From contig NZ_BMKE01000006.1 in assembly GCF_014643915.1 (NCBI RefSeq), forward strand, positions 101,068 through 165,067: a stretch of DNA of 64,000 nt, in the 5' to 3' direction. The notes under the pieces were generated by a model. The model saw nothing but the letters and a program-made list of their open reading frames with translations. It was not told where the DNA came from and ran no database searches. The translations under genes and the position numbers were made by a program. Numbering within the stretch: the stretch's first letter is position 1; each line of letters starts with the position of its first letter. Source of the DNA: Oceanisphaera marina (GTDB lineage Bacteria > Pseudomonadota > Gammaproteobacteria > Enterobacterales > Aeromonadaceae). Below, piece after piece: positions 49,312 to 56,527 of this stretch.

Positions 49312-50565
49312 ATGGACACGACGTTGAGCAGGTCGGAACCACGACGCCTGGATCGCTGGGCTCGCCGACTGGCATTCTCTCTGTTATCCGGCTTGAAAGA
49401 CGCCCACCTGGTGGTTAAAGAAGGGCAGGAAGTGTTTGAGTTCGGTGACCAGCACGCCAGCTTGCAGGCGCATATACAGGTACATGATCCCCGCTTTTAT
49501 CGGCGACTGATGGCCGGTGGCAGCATAGGCGCCGCCGAAGCCTGGGTGGATGGCAGCTGGCATAGTTCGGATCTCAGCGCGGTGATTCAGTTATTTGCCC
49601 GCAACATGGCGGTGCTGGACAGATTCGAGCGTCGTTTGGCGTGGATCAGCTATCCATGGCATAAACTAAAACACAGATTCAACCGCAACTCTCTAACCGG
49701 GAGTCGCGCCAATATCGCCGCTCATTACGATCTGGGTAATGAGATGTATCGTTTATTTCTGGATCCCTTGATGCAGTATTCCTCGGCGGTTTTTCCTTCG
49801 GTCGAGAGCTCGCTGGAAGCGGCACAAGAGCACAAGCTGCATCTGATCTGCCAGCAGCTGGATTTGCAACCGAGTGATCATCTGTTGGAAATTGGCACCG
49901 GCTGGGGCGGCCTGGCCTGTTTTGCTGCCCAGCATTACGGTTGTCGCGTTACCTCCACCACGCTGTCTGCGGAGCAGCTAAAGCATGCCGAACTGCGCGT
50001 CGAGCAAGCGGGCTTAAGCGATAAAGTCACCTTGTTGCTGCAGGATTATCGCGATCTGGGCGGCCAGTACGACAAGCTGGTATCGGTGGAAATGATCGAA
50101 GCGGTGGGACATGAATATTTGCCCACCTACTTTCAATCCTTGAATCGACTGCTCAAACCGGAAGGCAAGCTACTGATCCAGGCGATTACCATTGCCGATC
50201 AACGTTACGACTTGTATCGCAAGGGAGTGGACTTTATTCAGCGTTATATCTTCCCCGGTGGCTGTCTGCCCTCGGTCAGTGAAATGTGTCGGCATCTGAA
50301 AGAGCAAACCGACATGACGCTGACCCGATTACAGGATTACGGCCAGCACTATGCACACACCCTCAATATCTGGGCCAGCCGCTTTCAGCAATTAGAGCCG
50401 GCGTTAAAAGAGCTGGGTTATAGCCGGGACTTTCATCGACTGTGGGCTTTTTACTTCGCCTATTGTGAAGGGGCCTTTCGCGAGGGCAGTATCGGACTGG
50501 TACATTTTGAGGCGGTCAAGCCGGGAGCACGTAGATGTCTAAATGGCAATGGGCTCAACTGTTAG
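49312..50565 (+). CDS. Cfa-like SAM-dependent fatty-acyl methyltransferase
   Basis: A 417-residue member of the cyclopropane-fatty-acyl-phospholipid synthase family. The SAM motif LLEIGTGWGGLACFAAQHYG lies near 188-206, followed by LSAEQLKHAE and LQDYRDLGGQYDKLVSVEMIE. Compared with E. coli Cfa, Glu239 and Tyr317 are kept (Glu263, Tyr347). Cys139 is Ser158 in MQYSSAVF, and His266 is Gln290 in LLIQAITI. Both are bicarbonate-site residues, so this may methylate rather than cyclopropanate. I start at MDTTLSRSEP behind GAAGGAAG; open codons upstream overlap DUF1365. The gene overlaps DUF2878 by 31 bases. Confidence 0.88.
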   Translation: MDTTLSRSEPRRLDRWARRLAFSLLSGLKDAHLVVKEGQEVFEFGDQHASLQAHIQVHDPRFYRRLMAGGSIGAAEAWVDGSWHSSDLSAVIQLFARNMAVLDRFERRLAWISYPWHKLKHRFNRNSLTGSRANIAAHYDLGNEMYRLFLDPLMQYSSAVFPSVESSLEAAQEHKLHLICQQLDLQPSDHLLEIGTGWGGLACFAAQHYGCRVTSTTLSAEQLKHAELRVEQAGLSDKVTLLLQDYRDLGGQYDKLVSVEMIEAVGHEYLPTYFQSLNRLLKPEGKLLIQAITIADQRYDLYRKGVDFIQRYIFPGGCLPSVSEMCRHLKEQTDMTLTRLQDYGQHYAHTLNIWASRFQQLEPALKELGYSRDFHRLWAFYFAYCEGAFREGSIGLVHFEAVKPGARRCLNGNGLNC

Positions 50566-51023
50566 TCTTTGAAGGATTCTGGTTGCTGGCGGTGATAGGG
50601 CAAAATACCACCGCCTGGTTGTTAGGCTTGCTGTTACTGGGGCATTTCATTTTTACCCCCAGCCGCACCAAGGACGTGCGGGTATTGAGCCTGGCGTTGG
50701 TCGGACTGATGATGGACGGCCTGCTGACCTGGAGTGGCGTCTTTGTGTTTGCACAATGGCCCTGGTGGCTGGTGTTGCTGTGGTGTGGCTTTGTACTGAC
50801 CCTGGGACACAGCATGCGCTGGCTGGCACGTTTACCCTGGTGGGGGCTGGTATTGGCTGGCGCCATTGCCGGACCCAGCTCGTATTTGGCTGGTTGGCGA
50901 CTGGAGGCGGTGACACTGCCGCTGGGCGTGAGCCTCAGTCTCTTGATACTGGTCCCGTTATGGGCACTGCTGTTGCCCCTGTTAGTGCAGCTCGATAAGC
51001 GAGTGCGCAAGGAGATATCATGA
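50535..51023 (+). CDS. DUF2878 integral membrane protein
   Basis: A 162-residue very hydrophobic protein with about five or six membrane segments and many Trp residues (FEGFWLLAVIGQNTTAWLLG, FAQWPWWLVLLWCGFVLTLG). It fits DUF2878, a family of unknown function found next to Cfa-like genes. The start lies within the Cfa-like gene behind GGGAGCACGTAG, and the end overlaps the chalcone-isomerase-like gene by 4 bases. It is presumably an inner-membrane partner of the lipid-modifying enzymes. Confidence 0.8.
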   Translation: MSKWQWAQLLVFEGFWLLAVIGQNTTAWLLGLLLLGHFIFTPSRTKDVRVLSLALVGLMMDGLLTWSGVFVFAQWPWWLVLLWCGFVLTLGHSMRWLARLPWWGLVLAGAIAGPSSYLAGWRLEAVTLPLGVSLSLLILVPLWALLLPLLVQLDKRVRKEIS

Positions 51024-51532
51024 AAAGACCATTCGCATTACCCCGTGTACTGGGTGTGTTGAGCCTGCTGGTATGTTGTGCGTCATTTTCGCTGCAGGCC
51101 AGTCCGACCACCAATTTGTCGTTGGTGGGGCAGGGGAAAATGAGCTGGCTGTTTTTCGATCTCTATCAGGCGCGTTTCTACAGTGTCGATGGTCGCTATA
51201 ACGCCAATCAGTATCCCCAAGCCTTGAGTCTGCGCTATCAGCGAAATATCGACAAAGAAGACTTGGTGGAGGCGACCATTACCGAGTGGCAGCGGCTGGG
51301 CATTGACTGGAAAACCAGTTGGCAGCAACAGCTGGCGGCATTCTGGCCATCGGTCAGCAAAGGGGACGAACTGGCATTAAGAGTAGAAGCCAACGGCGTA
51401 AGTCGATTTTACTTCAATAACTCGGAGTTAACCGAGATTAGTGACCCTGCATTCGGGCCGGCTTTTCTGGCCATCTGGTTATCGCCCAACAGCCGAAACC
51501 CGGGTTTAACTCGTCAATTAAAAGGAAATTAA
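51020..51532 (+). CDS. Chalcone-isomerase-like exported protein
   Basis: A 170-residue protein with a signal peptide (VLGVLSLLVCCASFSLQA, cleaved near residue 27). The mature part has the chalcone isomerase-like fold: LVGQGKMSWLFFDLYQARFY, PQALSLRYQRNIDKEDLVEA, and the C-terminal FGPAFLAIWLSPNSRNPGLT. Bacterial members are not flavonoid enzymes; some relatives bind fatty acids. Location in the periplasm next to lipid genes fits lipid binding (inference). One base separates its stop from the next ATG. Confidence 0.85.
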   Translation: MKRPFALPRVLGVLSLLVCCASFSLQASPTTNLSLVGQGKMSWLFFDLYQARFYSVDGRYNANQYPQALSLRYQRNIDKEDLVEATITEWQRLGIDWKTSWQQQLAAFWPSVSKGDELALRVEANGVSRFYFNNSELTEISDPAFGPAFLAIWLSPNSRNPGLTRQLKGN

Positions 51533-51533
51533 G

Positions 51534-52064
51534 ATGCGTACTTTAGTCTTAAGCGTAACGGTCGCCTTGAGTTTGCTGCTGATGTCGTGCAGCAGCAATA
51601 TTGAGGATTATGCCGATACCCACCCGCGCTTTGCGTTAGAGGAATACTTTAATGGCGAGTTGACGGCGCACGGTATGGTGCAAGACAGATCCGGCAAGGT
51701 GCTGCGTCGCTTCACGGTCGCCATGGTGGGCAGCTGGCAAGGCAATAAAGGCACCCTGGAAGAAGACTTCGTCTATGACGACGGTGAGCAACAGCGCCGA
51801 GTGTGGCATATAGAAAAAGCCGCCGACGGCCATTATACCGGTACCGCCAGTGATGTGGTGGTGCCGGCCAAGGGACAGACCCAGGGTTTTGCTCTTAACT
51901 GGCGCTACACGCTGGCGGTGCCGGTAGAAGGTAAGATTTGGAACATCGATTTCAACGACTGGATGTATCAGCTGGATGAAAAACGAGTACTCAATCGCGC
52001 CGAGATGACCAAATGGGGTTTCAAGGTCGGCGAAGTGACCCTCTGGATAGAGCGTCACATTTAG
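51534..52064 (+). CDS. DUF3833 lipoprotein
   Basis: A 176-residue lipoprotein: the signal RTLVLSVTVALSLLLMSC gives a lipobox ending at Cys19. The mature part matches DUF3833 (HPRFALEEYFNGELTAHGMV, FVYDDGEQQRRVWHI, NWRYTLAVPVEGKIWNIDF, WMYQLDEKRVLNRAEMTKWG). The family is almost always last in Cfa/chalcone-isomerase clusters and has no known activity. It closes the operon that begins at ybgA, and a repeat-like hairpin starts at its stop codon. Confidence 0.9.
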   Translation: MRTLVLSVTVALSLLLMSCSSNIEDYADTHPRFALEEYFNGELTAHGMVQDRSGKVLRRFTVAMVGSWQGNKGTLEEDFVYDDGEQQRRVWHIEKAADGHYTGTASDVVVPAKGQTQGFALNWRYTLAVPVEGKIWNIDFNDWMYQLDEKRVLNRAEMTKWGFKVGEVTLWIERHI

Positions 52065-52130
52065 CGCCAAGCCCAACAAAATAGGATGTTTTCCTTTTAG
52101 CTGGTCGCCTGGTGCGGGGCGTTCGGCGCT
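52063..52130. repeat. Intergenic hairpin repeat, copy 2
   Basis: AGCGCCAAGCCCAACAAAAT...CCTTTTAGCT matches copy 1 (near 42766) at most positions over about 46 bases. AGCGCC at the start and GGCGCT at 52125-52130 are inverted repeats. It overlaps the stop codon of the DUF3833 gene and probably forms the operon's 3' hairpin. Confidence 0.5.
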
Positions 52131-52137
52131 GTGGTCA

Positions 52138-52746
52138 TCAAAATTCGGGGCTGGAAATATCGTCGAGTGATAGCGAAAAGCTGGGCACGAACACCTCGAG
52201 AAAATAGCGGATTTCATCGTTCATGCGGGCATCCAGCATGGTGGCCAGGCGTTTTTGGGCGGCGGCAAACTCCTTGTTGCCGGCACTGAGTTCTTCGGCA
52301 CACTTCAAGTAGGCACACAGAATATCTGCAGACTTGATCAGGTGCGTGTACTCGTCCTGGGGGTGGCCGCAGAGCAAGGGGGCGTAGGCGGCTTGCAGCT
52401 CGGCGGGCAGCATGCCGAGCAGGCTTTGTTCGGCATTGCTTTCTATTTCTTTATAAGCCCTTGAAATATCCTCATTGAAATATTTGACCGGCGTCGGTAA
52501 GTCACCGGTCAATACCTCACTAGCATCATGAAACAGCGCCTGCATGGCGGCTTTGGCAGGATCCAGCTCGCCCTGATAAAAGGTGTTTTTGATCACCGCC
52601 AGGGCGTGTGCCACCATGGCCACCTGCAAGCTGTGCTCGGCAACGTTTTCCTGCGCTATGCTGCGCATCAGGGGCCAGCGCTGAATCAGCTTCATGCGCG
52701 CCATATGGGCGAAAAAATGGCTGCGTTTCATATGTTCGTGTGTCAT
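52138..52746 (-). CDS. yfbR: 5'-deoxynucleotidase YfbR
   Basis: HD-domain phosphatase that removes phosphate from deoxyribonucleoside 5'-monophosphates. The 202-residue protein shows the metal ligands in [35 protein letters not shown] (HD pair) and [15 protein letters not shown]. It ends [17 protein letters not shown], like E. coli. I keep the first ATG because GGTAGG lies before it. An ATG five codons later ([13 protein letters not shown]) would match the E. coli start but lacks a ribosome site. Confidence 0.93.
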   Translation of the reverse strand: MTHEHMKRSHFFAHMARMKLIQRWPLMRSIAQENVAEHSLQVAMVAHALAVIKNTFYQGELDPAKAAMQALFHDASEVLTGDLPTPVKYFNEDISRAYKEIESNAEQSLLGMLPAELQAAYAPLLCGHPQDEYTHLIKSADILCAYLKCAEELSAGNKEFAAAQKRLATMLDARMNDEIRYFLEVFVPSFSLSLDDISSPEF

Positions 52747-52831
52747 CTACACCTACCTGTGTGTCGAGAGATGGGTTGTTGCAAACGATATCGCTATAAT
52801 GGCATCAATCGTCCCTAATGGAGAAGGTAAA

Positions 52832-53128
52832 ATGGATAAGCAAACTCAAACCGAACTGGAAGCCGCAGCCTTTCGTACACTGCTGGCGCATCTGGACAAG
52901 CGTAAAGACGTGCAAAATATCGATCTGATGAATCTGGCCGGATTTTGCCGTAACTGCTTAAGCAAGTGGTATCTGGCGGCGGCACAAGAACAGGATGTCG
53001 TCATGGATTATGACCAGGCCCGCGAGCATGTTTACGGCATGCCCTATGAAGAGTGGAAAGCGAAATATCAGCAGGAAGCCACAGCAGAGCAGAAGGCAGC
53101 CTTCGAGAAAAGCCACCAGCACGGCTGA
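52832..53128 (+). CDS. DUF1244 family protein
   Basis: A 98-residue cytoplasmic protein. FRTLLAHLDKRKDVQNIDLM, the conserved AGFCRNCLSKWYLAAA and YDQAREHVYGMPYEEWKAKY identify DUF1244, a widespread proteobacterial family of unknown function. The two Cys may be functional. GGAG with AAGG lies ahead of the ATG, and a perfect TATAAT stands at 52795-52800. It is divergent from yfbR. A heptanucleotide tandem repeat lies between its stop and the convergent purU gene. Confidence 0.88.
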   Translation: MDKQTQTELEAAAFRTLLAHLDKRKDVQNIDLMNLAGFCRNCLSKWYLAAAQEQDVVMDYDQAREHVYGMPYEEWKAKYQQEATAEQKAAFEKSHQHG

Positions 53129-53167
53129 CGCCGCGGGATTGGGGAGCAGGGGCTGGTGATCCAATGT

Positions 53168-53213
53168 CCCCATTCCCCATTCCCCATTCCCCATTCCCCA
53201 TTCCCCATTCCCC
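53168..53213. repeat. (CCCCATT)6-CCCC tandem repeat, G-quadruplex type
   Basis: Six exact 7-base units plus a final CCCC, 46 bases without interruption. On the minus strand this is seven GGGG runs separated by AAT, an ideal G-quadruplex pattern. It lies three bases after the purU stop, in the purU transcript, and about 40 bases after the convergent DUF1244 stop. Such simple repeats vary in copy number by slippage. Confidence 0.95.
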
Positions 53214-53216
53214 GAA

Positions 53217-54053
53217 TTACTTAAACACCACCGTCTTGTTACCGTAGACAAATACCTTTTCTTCCAGCACCAGATTCAGTGCACGGCTCAGTACCGATCT
53301 TTCCACATCGCGGCCGGCTTTGGCCATATCTTCGGCGCTAAACACATGGTTTACGTGGATCACGTCCTGCTCGATGATCGGGCCCTCATCCAGCTCGTTG
53401 GTGACAAAGTGCGCGGTGGCGCCAATCATTTTCACGCCGCGCTCGTAGGCCTGACGATAGGGGCTGGCACCGATAAAGGCCGGTAAAAATGAGTGATGAA
53501 TATTGATCAGACGTTGCTCGTAACGGGCCACAAAGTCGGGACTCAAAATGCGCATATATTTGGCCAGAATCACATAATCGGGTTGATACTCATCAATGAT
53601 TTCGACCATCTTCTGCTCGTGCTCAACACGATTGAGGCCTTCATGAGACACGCTGTGAAAGGGAATATCGAACTTTTCGGTAAGATCTTCCAGGGCATCG
53701 TAGTTGCCGATCACGGCGGCAATATCCAGCTGCATGGCGCCAGAAAACTGCTTGATTAGAATATCTCCCAGGCAATGCGCTTCTTTGGTGACCATTATCA
53801 CCACTCGCTTATTACCGGCCGGCACCAGGCGGCGCTCGCTGCCTGCGGGCAGGGCATCGTCCAGATCTGCCAGCAAGGTGTGATCGTTAAAGTAGCCTTC
53901 CAGCTCGGTGCGCATAAAAAAGTGACCATTATCATAATCAACAAACTCATCATTACGCATGATATTCAGCTGGTGCTTATAGCAGATATTGGTGATTTTA
54001 GAGATCAGTCCCTTCGCGTCGGGGCAGTGAGTCAGCAGTATTTTTCGTTCCAT
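53217..54053 (-). CDS. purU: Formyltetrahydrofolate deformylase
   Basis: Hydrolyses 10-formyl-tetrahydrofolate to formate and tetrahydrofolate, balancing one-carbon pools and feeding PurT. The 278-residue protein has an N-terminal ACT domain (about 1-85; LLTHCPDAKGLISKITNICY) and a formyltransferase domain with YVILAKYMRILS, the catalytic HHSFLPAFIGASPYRQAYE and GATAHFVTNELDEGPIIEQD. Length is as in E. coli (280). Its 3' end abuts the G-rich repeat. Confidence 0.95.
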   Translation of the reverse strand: MERKILLTHCPDAKGLISKITNICYKHQLNIMRNDEFVDYDNGHFFMRTELEGYFNDHTLLADLDDALPAGSERRLVPAGNKRVVIMVTKEAHCLGDILIKQFSGAMQLDIAAVIGNYDALEDLTEKFDIPFHSVSHEGLNRVEHEQKMVEIIDEYQPDYVILAKYMRILSPDFVARYEQRLINIHHSFLPAFIGASPYRQAYERGVKMIGATAHFVTNELDEGPIIEQDVIHVNHVFSAEDMAKAGRDVERSVLSRALNLVLEEKVFVYGNKTVVFK

Positions 54054-54099
54054 TATATTGTTCTATCAGTAGTTAAAAGAATAAAAAGTGAAGTGTGCC

Positions 54100-54576
54100 T
54101 TAGCGCGTGGCACAACAATGTTTGTATTTCTTAGCGGTGCCGCCCTTGGTTGCGCCACAAGGGCACGCCTGGTTGGCACCAATTTTGGGCGGATTCAGCT
54201 GACCGTCACGGTACAGCCAGCGTTCGTTCAGTCGCTCAAACGTAGAACGTTCATGCAGGGTGACGACACGACCTTTTTCACGGTAGCGTGCCTTGAACTC
54301 GACTACCCCGACCAGATCTGTTGCGTTACCACGGGCAAATACAATGGTCAGTCCAAGCCACTCGGTATTCAGCCCCAGATTTGTTAATTCGTCAGCCGTC
54401 AAATTGCCCTTGGTCTCAGGGTGCCAGCTGTGCAGCAGGTATTCACCCAACCCCAATACAAAGGCACTGTAGCGGGAGCGCATCAGCGTCAGGGGAGTTG
54501 GGGGGGGTTGAACGCCGTCGAGGTAGGGTTGGCAGCATTGGGAAAATGGCTGTTGGCTGTAACAATGGCAAAGCAT
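54100..54576 (-). CDS. ychJ: YchJ family SEC-C motif protein
   Basis: A 158-residue protein matching E. coli YchJ: a Cys-rich start (MLCHCYSQQPFSQCCQPYLDG), LMRSRYSAFVLGLGEYLLHSWHP, TEWLGLTIV and FKARYREKGRVVTLHERSTF. A C-terminal SEC-C zinc motif (ACPCGATKGGTAKKYKHCC) follows, with five extra residues between the Cys pairs compared with the usual CPCGSGKKYKxCC. Function is unknown, and the fold is NTF2-like. I start at the Met before CHC; 37 open codons upstream run into the ompA terminator and are not conserved. Confidence 0.9.
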   Translation of the reverse strand: MLCHCYSQQPFSQCCQPYLDGVQPPPTPLTLMRSRYSAFVLGLGEYLLHSWHPETKGNLTADELTNLGLNTEWLGLTIVFARGNATDLVGVVEFKARYREKGRVVTLHERSTFERLNERWLYRDGQLNPPKIGANQACPCGATKGGTAKKYKHCCATR

Positions 54577-54641
54577 GATGAATCCTGAGCAACCGCAATA
54601 AAAGAGGCACAGTATGCCATGGAGGCGAACAGGTAAAATAA

Positions 54642-54669
54642 AAAAAACGGCTCCAAAGAGCCGTTTTTT
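54642..54669. terminator. Terminator after the OmpA-family gene
   Basis: AAAACGGCTC, a CAAA loop and GAGCCGTTTT with A and T runs on both sides. It lies 24 bases beyond the porin stop codon on the minus strand and just upstream of ychJ. Confidence 0.92.
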
Positions 54670-54692
54670 AACACAATTGTCTATCAAGGATG

Positions 54693-55646
54693 TTATTCGA
54701 TGATTTCAACCTGAATAGTGGCTTGTGCTTTTGCATCTACGCGACGGTCGAACTGACGTTCTTCTTCCGTTACGCCTTCAGCCAGCTCGCTACCGTACCA
54801 GGCGGTCTGGATGTTTTGCGCAGCAACACCGCGCTGTACCAGATAGTCTTTGGCAGCCAGAGCTCGACGCTCAGACAACTTGCGGTTGTATTCGGCGCTG
54901 CCTAAACGGTCGGCATAACCGGCCAGTTCAACCTGGTAGTCAGGGTTTTCTTGAGAGAAGCGCGCAACTTCGTCCAGGGTGGCACGAGAGTCAGCAGACA
55001 AGTCAGACTTGTCGAAGGCAAAGTAGATAGAGCCATCTGCGGTAACGGTACGCGTTTCGTAGGTGACTTCAGGTGCTGGCTGCTGTACTACTGGCGCTAC
55101 CGGAGGAGGAGTGGCATCACCGCGATTTGGGTGCAGTACCAGTTCCAGCATGAAGTTGTTTACGTCGGTTTCAAAGCCATTTTTGGCCAAATCGCCCATG
55201 TCTTCGATACGGCGATAGCGTGCTTGTACGTCAACCAGGTCGGACGCGCGGTAGGTTAAACCCAGGCCAGCCAGGGGAGAAACACCGTCATCACCGGCGC
55301 CAGCATCGGTATCCCAACCCAGGGCACCCAACTCACCAAACAGAGAAACGCGCTCGCTCAAAGGCAAACGACCAATCGCGGACAGGTTCAGCGCTTTGGT
55401 ATCTGCACTTTTACCAAAATAGTTGAAACCCAGCTCGGCACCGAAATAATCATTGAAGTTATAACCGGCGAAAGCATTAAGAGCTTGACTTTCATCATTC
55501 AGATCAGAGTTTTTTTTATCGATGTCTTCATGATGTGCATAACCTGCACCACCACCCAGGTACCAGTCGTTAGCCTGTACTGTGGTAGAAATGCCCGCGG
55601 CAGCGATCGCCATTGCAATTAAAGAAGGAGCCACTGTCTTTTTCAT
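54693..55646 (-). CDS. OmpA family outer-membrane protein
   Basis: A 317-residue porin-like protein with a signal peptide (APSLIAMAIAAAGISTTVQA, cleaved after AxA near residue 25). An N-terminal eight-stranded barrel (about 26-175; DWYLGGGAGYAHHED, YRASDLVDVQARYRRIEDMG) leads to a Pro-rich hinge (ATPPPVAPVVQQPAPE). The OmpA_C peptidoglycan-binding domain (about 205-310) has IYFAFDKSDLSADSRATLDE and LAGYADRLGSAEYNRKLSERRA. The conserved NRRVD-type end reads FDRRVDAKA. GAGGAAG precedes the ATG. It should be highly expressed and is divergent from an XRE regulator. Confidence 0.92.
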   Translation of the reverse strand: MKKTVAPSLIAMAIAAAGISTTVQANDWYLGGGAGYAHHEDIDKKNSDLNDESQALNAFAGYNFNDYFGAELGFNYFGKSADTKALNLSAIGRLPLSERVSLFGELGALGWDTDAGAGDDGVSPLAGLGLTYRASDLVDVQARYRRIEDMGDLAKNGFETDVNNFMLELVLHPNRGDATPPPVAPVVQQPAPEVTYETRTVTADGSIYFAFDKSDLSADSRATLDEVARFSQENPDYQVELAGYADRLGSAEYNRKLSERRALAAKDYLVQRGVAAQNIQTAWYGSELAEGVTEEERQFDRRVDAKAQATIQVEIIE

Positions 55647-56059
55647 GTTGTCTTCCTCATCTTATGAGATTTCGACTTTGAGTCGAAATGAATGTATCAC
55701 CTTGGTGGTAACGAAAACGGAATTCATTGCCGGTGATGTGCGGAAGTCCTTTTTATTTTTTATCCAGAATACATTCTTGTTGAACGTTTTATCCTGCTGA
55801 GTATGCCCGCACGAATCCAGCCTAGCGCTTTTTGTGGGCGCTCACAAGATGCTGATTAGACTAAAGGGCTAAAATTGTCGCAACTTTCGCAATAGATTAT
55901 CCAGATTTAACTCCTGATGAGCGTTAGGTGAGTCTTTTTTGGTTTTTTTTTGGTTAAAATAAGACAAGAGCACAACGAGTCTATTTTGTGGTGTTAAACT
56001 CAGGTTACCAAGGATGGGATTATTTGTTATCGAAAGACTTCGATAGGAGTAGCAAAGCG
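55647..56059. other. Divergent control region between ompA-like gene and XRE gene
   Basis: About 410 bases. Near the porin start a perfect 9-bp hairpin, ATTTCGACT, TTG, AGTCGAAAT (55669-55689), would lie in the porin 5' leader close to the ribosome site. The middle is A+T-rich with T runs (55935-55960). I could not assign promoters with confidence. Confidence 0.55.
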
Positions 56060-56320
56060 ATGAATCCAGATACCAGCTTAGTCGGTAAAAAAATCCGGCA
56101 AATCCGAGAAGTAATGGGACTTAGCCGCCCTAAATTTGCGGAATTGCTTCAGGTGCCACCCACAACGTTAAAGAACTACGAGTTAGGCTATCGGGAAGTT
56201 GGCGGTGCCTTCTTGGTGGCATTGGCCCAGCATCCCGAACTGCATAAATACACGCTGTGGCTCTTGACCGGCCAGACCATAGAAAGTGTGGGTCAGATAG
56301 CGCCAGAGCAGGACGGCTGA
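56060..56320 (+). CDS. XRE family transcriptional regulator
   Basis: An 86-residue DNA-binding protein that is little more than a helix-turn-helix: VGKKIRQIREVMGLSRPKFA and LLQVPPTTLKNYELGYREVG are the first four helices. The last part (YTLWLLTGQTIESVGQIAPE) resembles the C-terminal end of phage-type Cro/C2 proteins. AGGAG lies ten bases before the chosen ATG. The target is unknown; the divergent porin gene and its own promoter are the nearest candidates. No phage genes surround it. Confidence 0.85.
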   Translation: MNPDTSLVGKKIRQIREVMGLSRPKFAELLQVPPTTLKNYELGYREVGGAFLVALAQHPELHKYTLWLLTGQTIESVGQIAPEQDG

Positions 56321-56527
56321 CAACACGGTTGTTACTACAGGCAGGTAAGGCAGGCGCCGGACTTGCAAACAGTCGTACTCGCAAACACAAGCCACACAGA
56401 GTATGGCTGGCATCATGGTGCCTTAAGATCGGTAGTTTATTTCCATTTGACACTATAATAGCGGCTCATGGCGCGGTACGTTACTGGCCGCCGCACGCTG
56501 AGAGTAGCCCAGAGTCAGGATAATGTA

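Noticed and set aside
53168-53213. Heptamer array as a possible CRISPR
   Set aside because: Units are 7 bases with no spacers, and no cas gene is nearby; it is a simple tandem repeat.
56060-56320. XRE gene as part of a prophage or toxin-antitoxin pair
   Set aside because: No integrase, toxin or second small gene adjoins it; neighbours are the porin and nagK.
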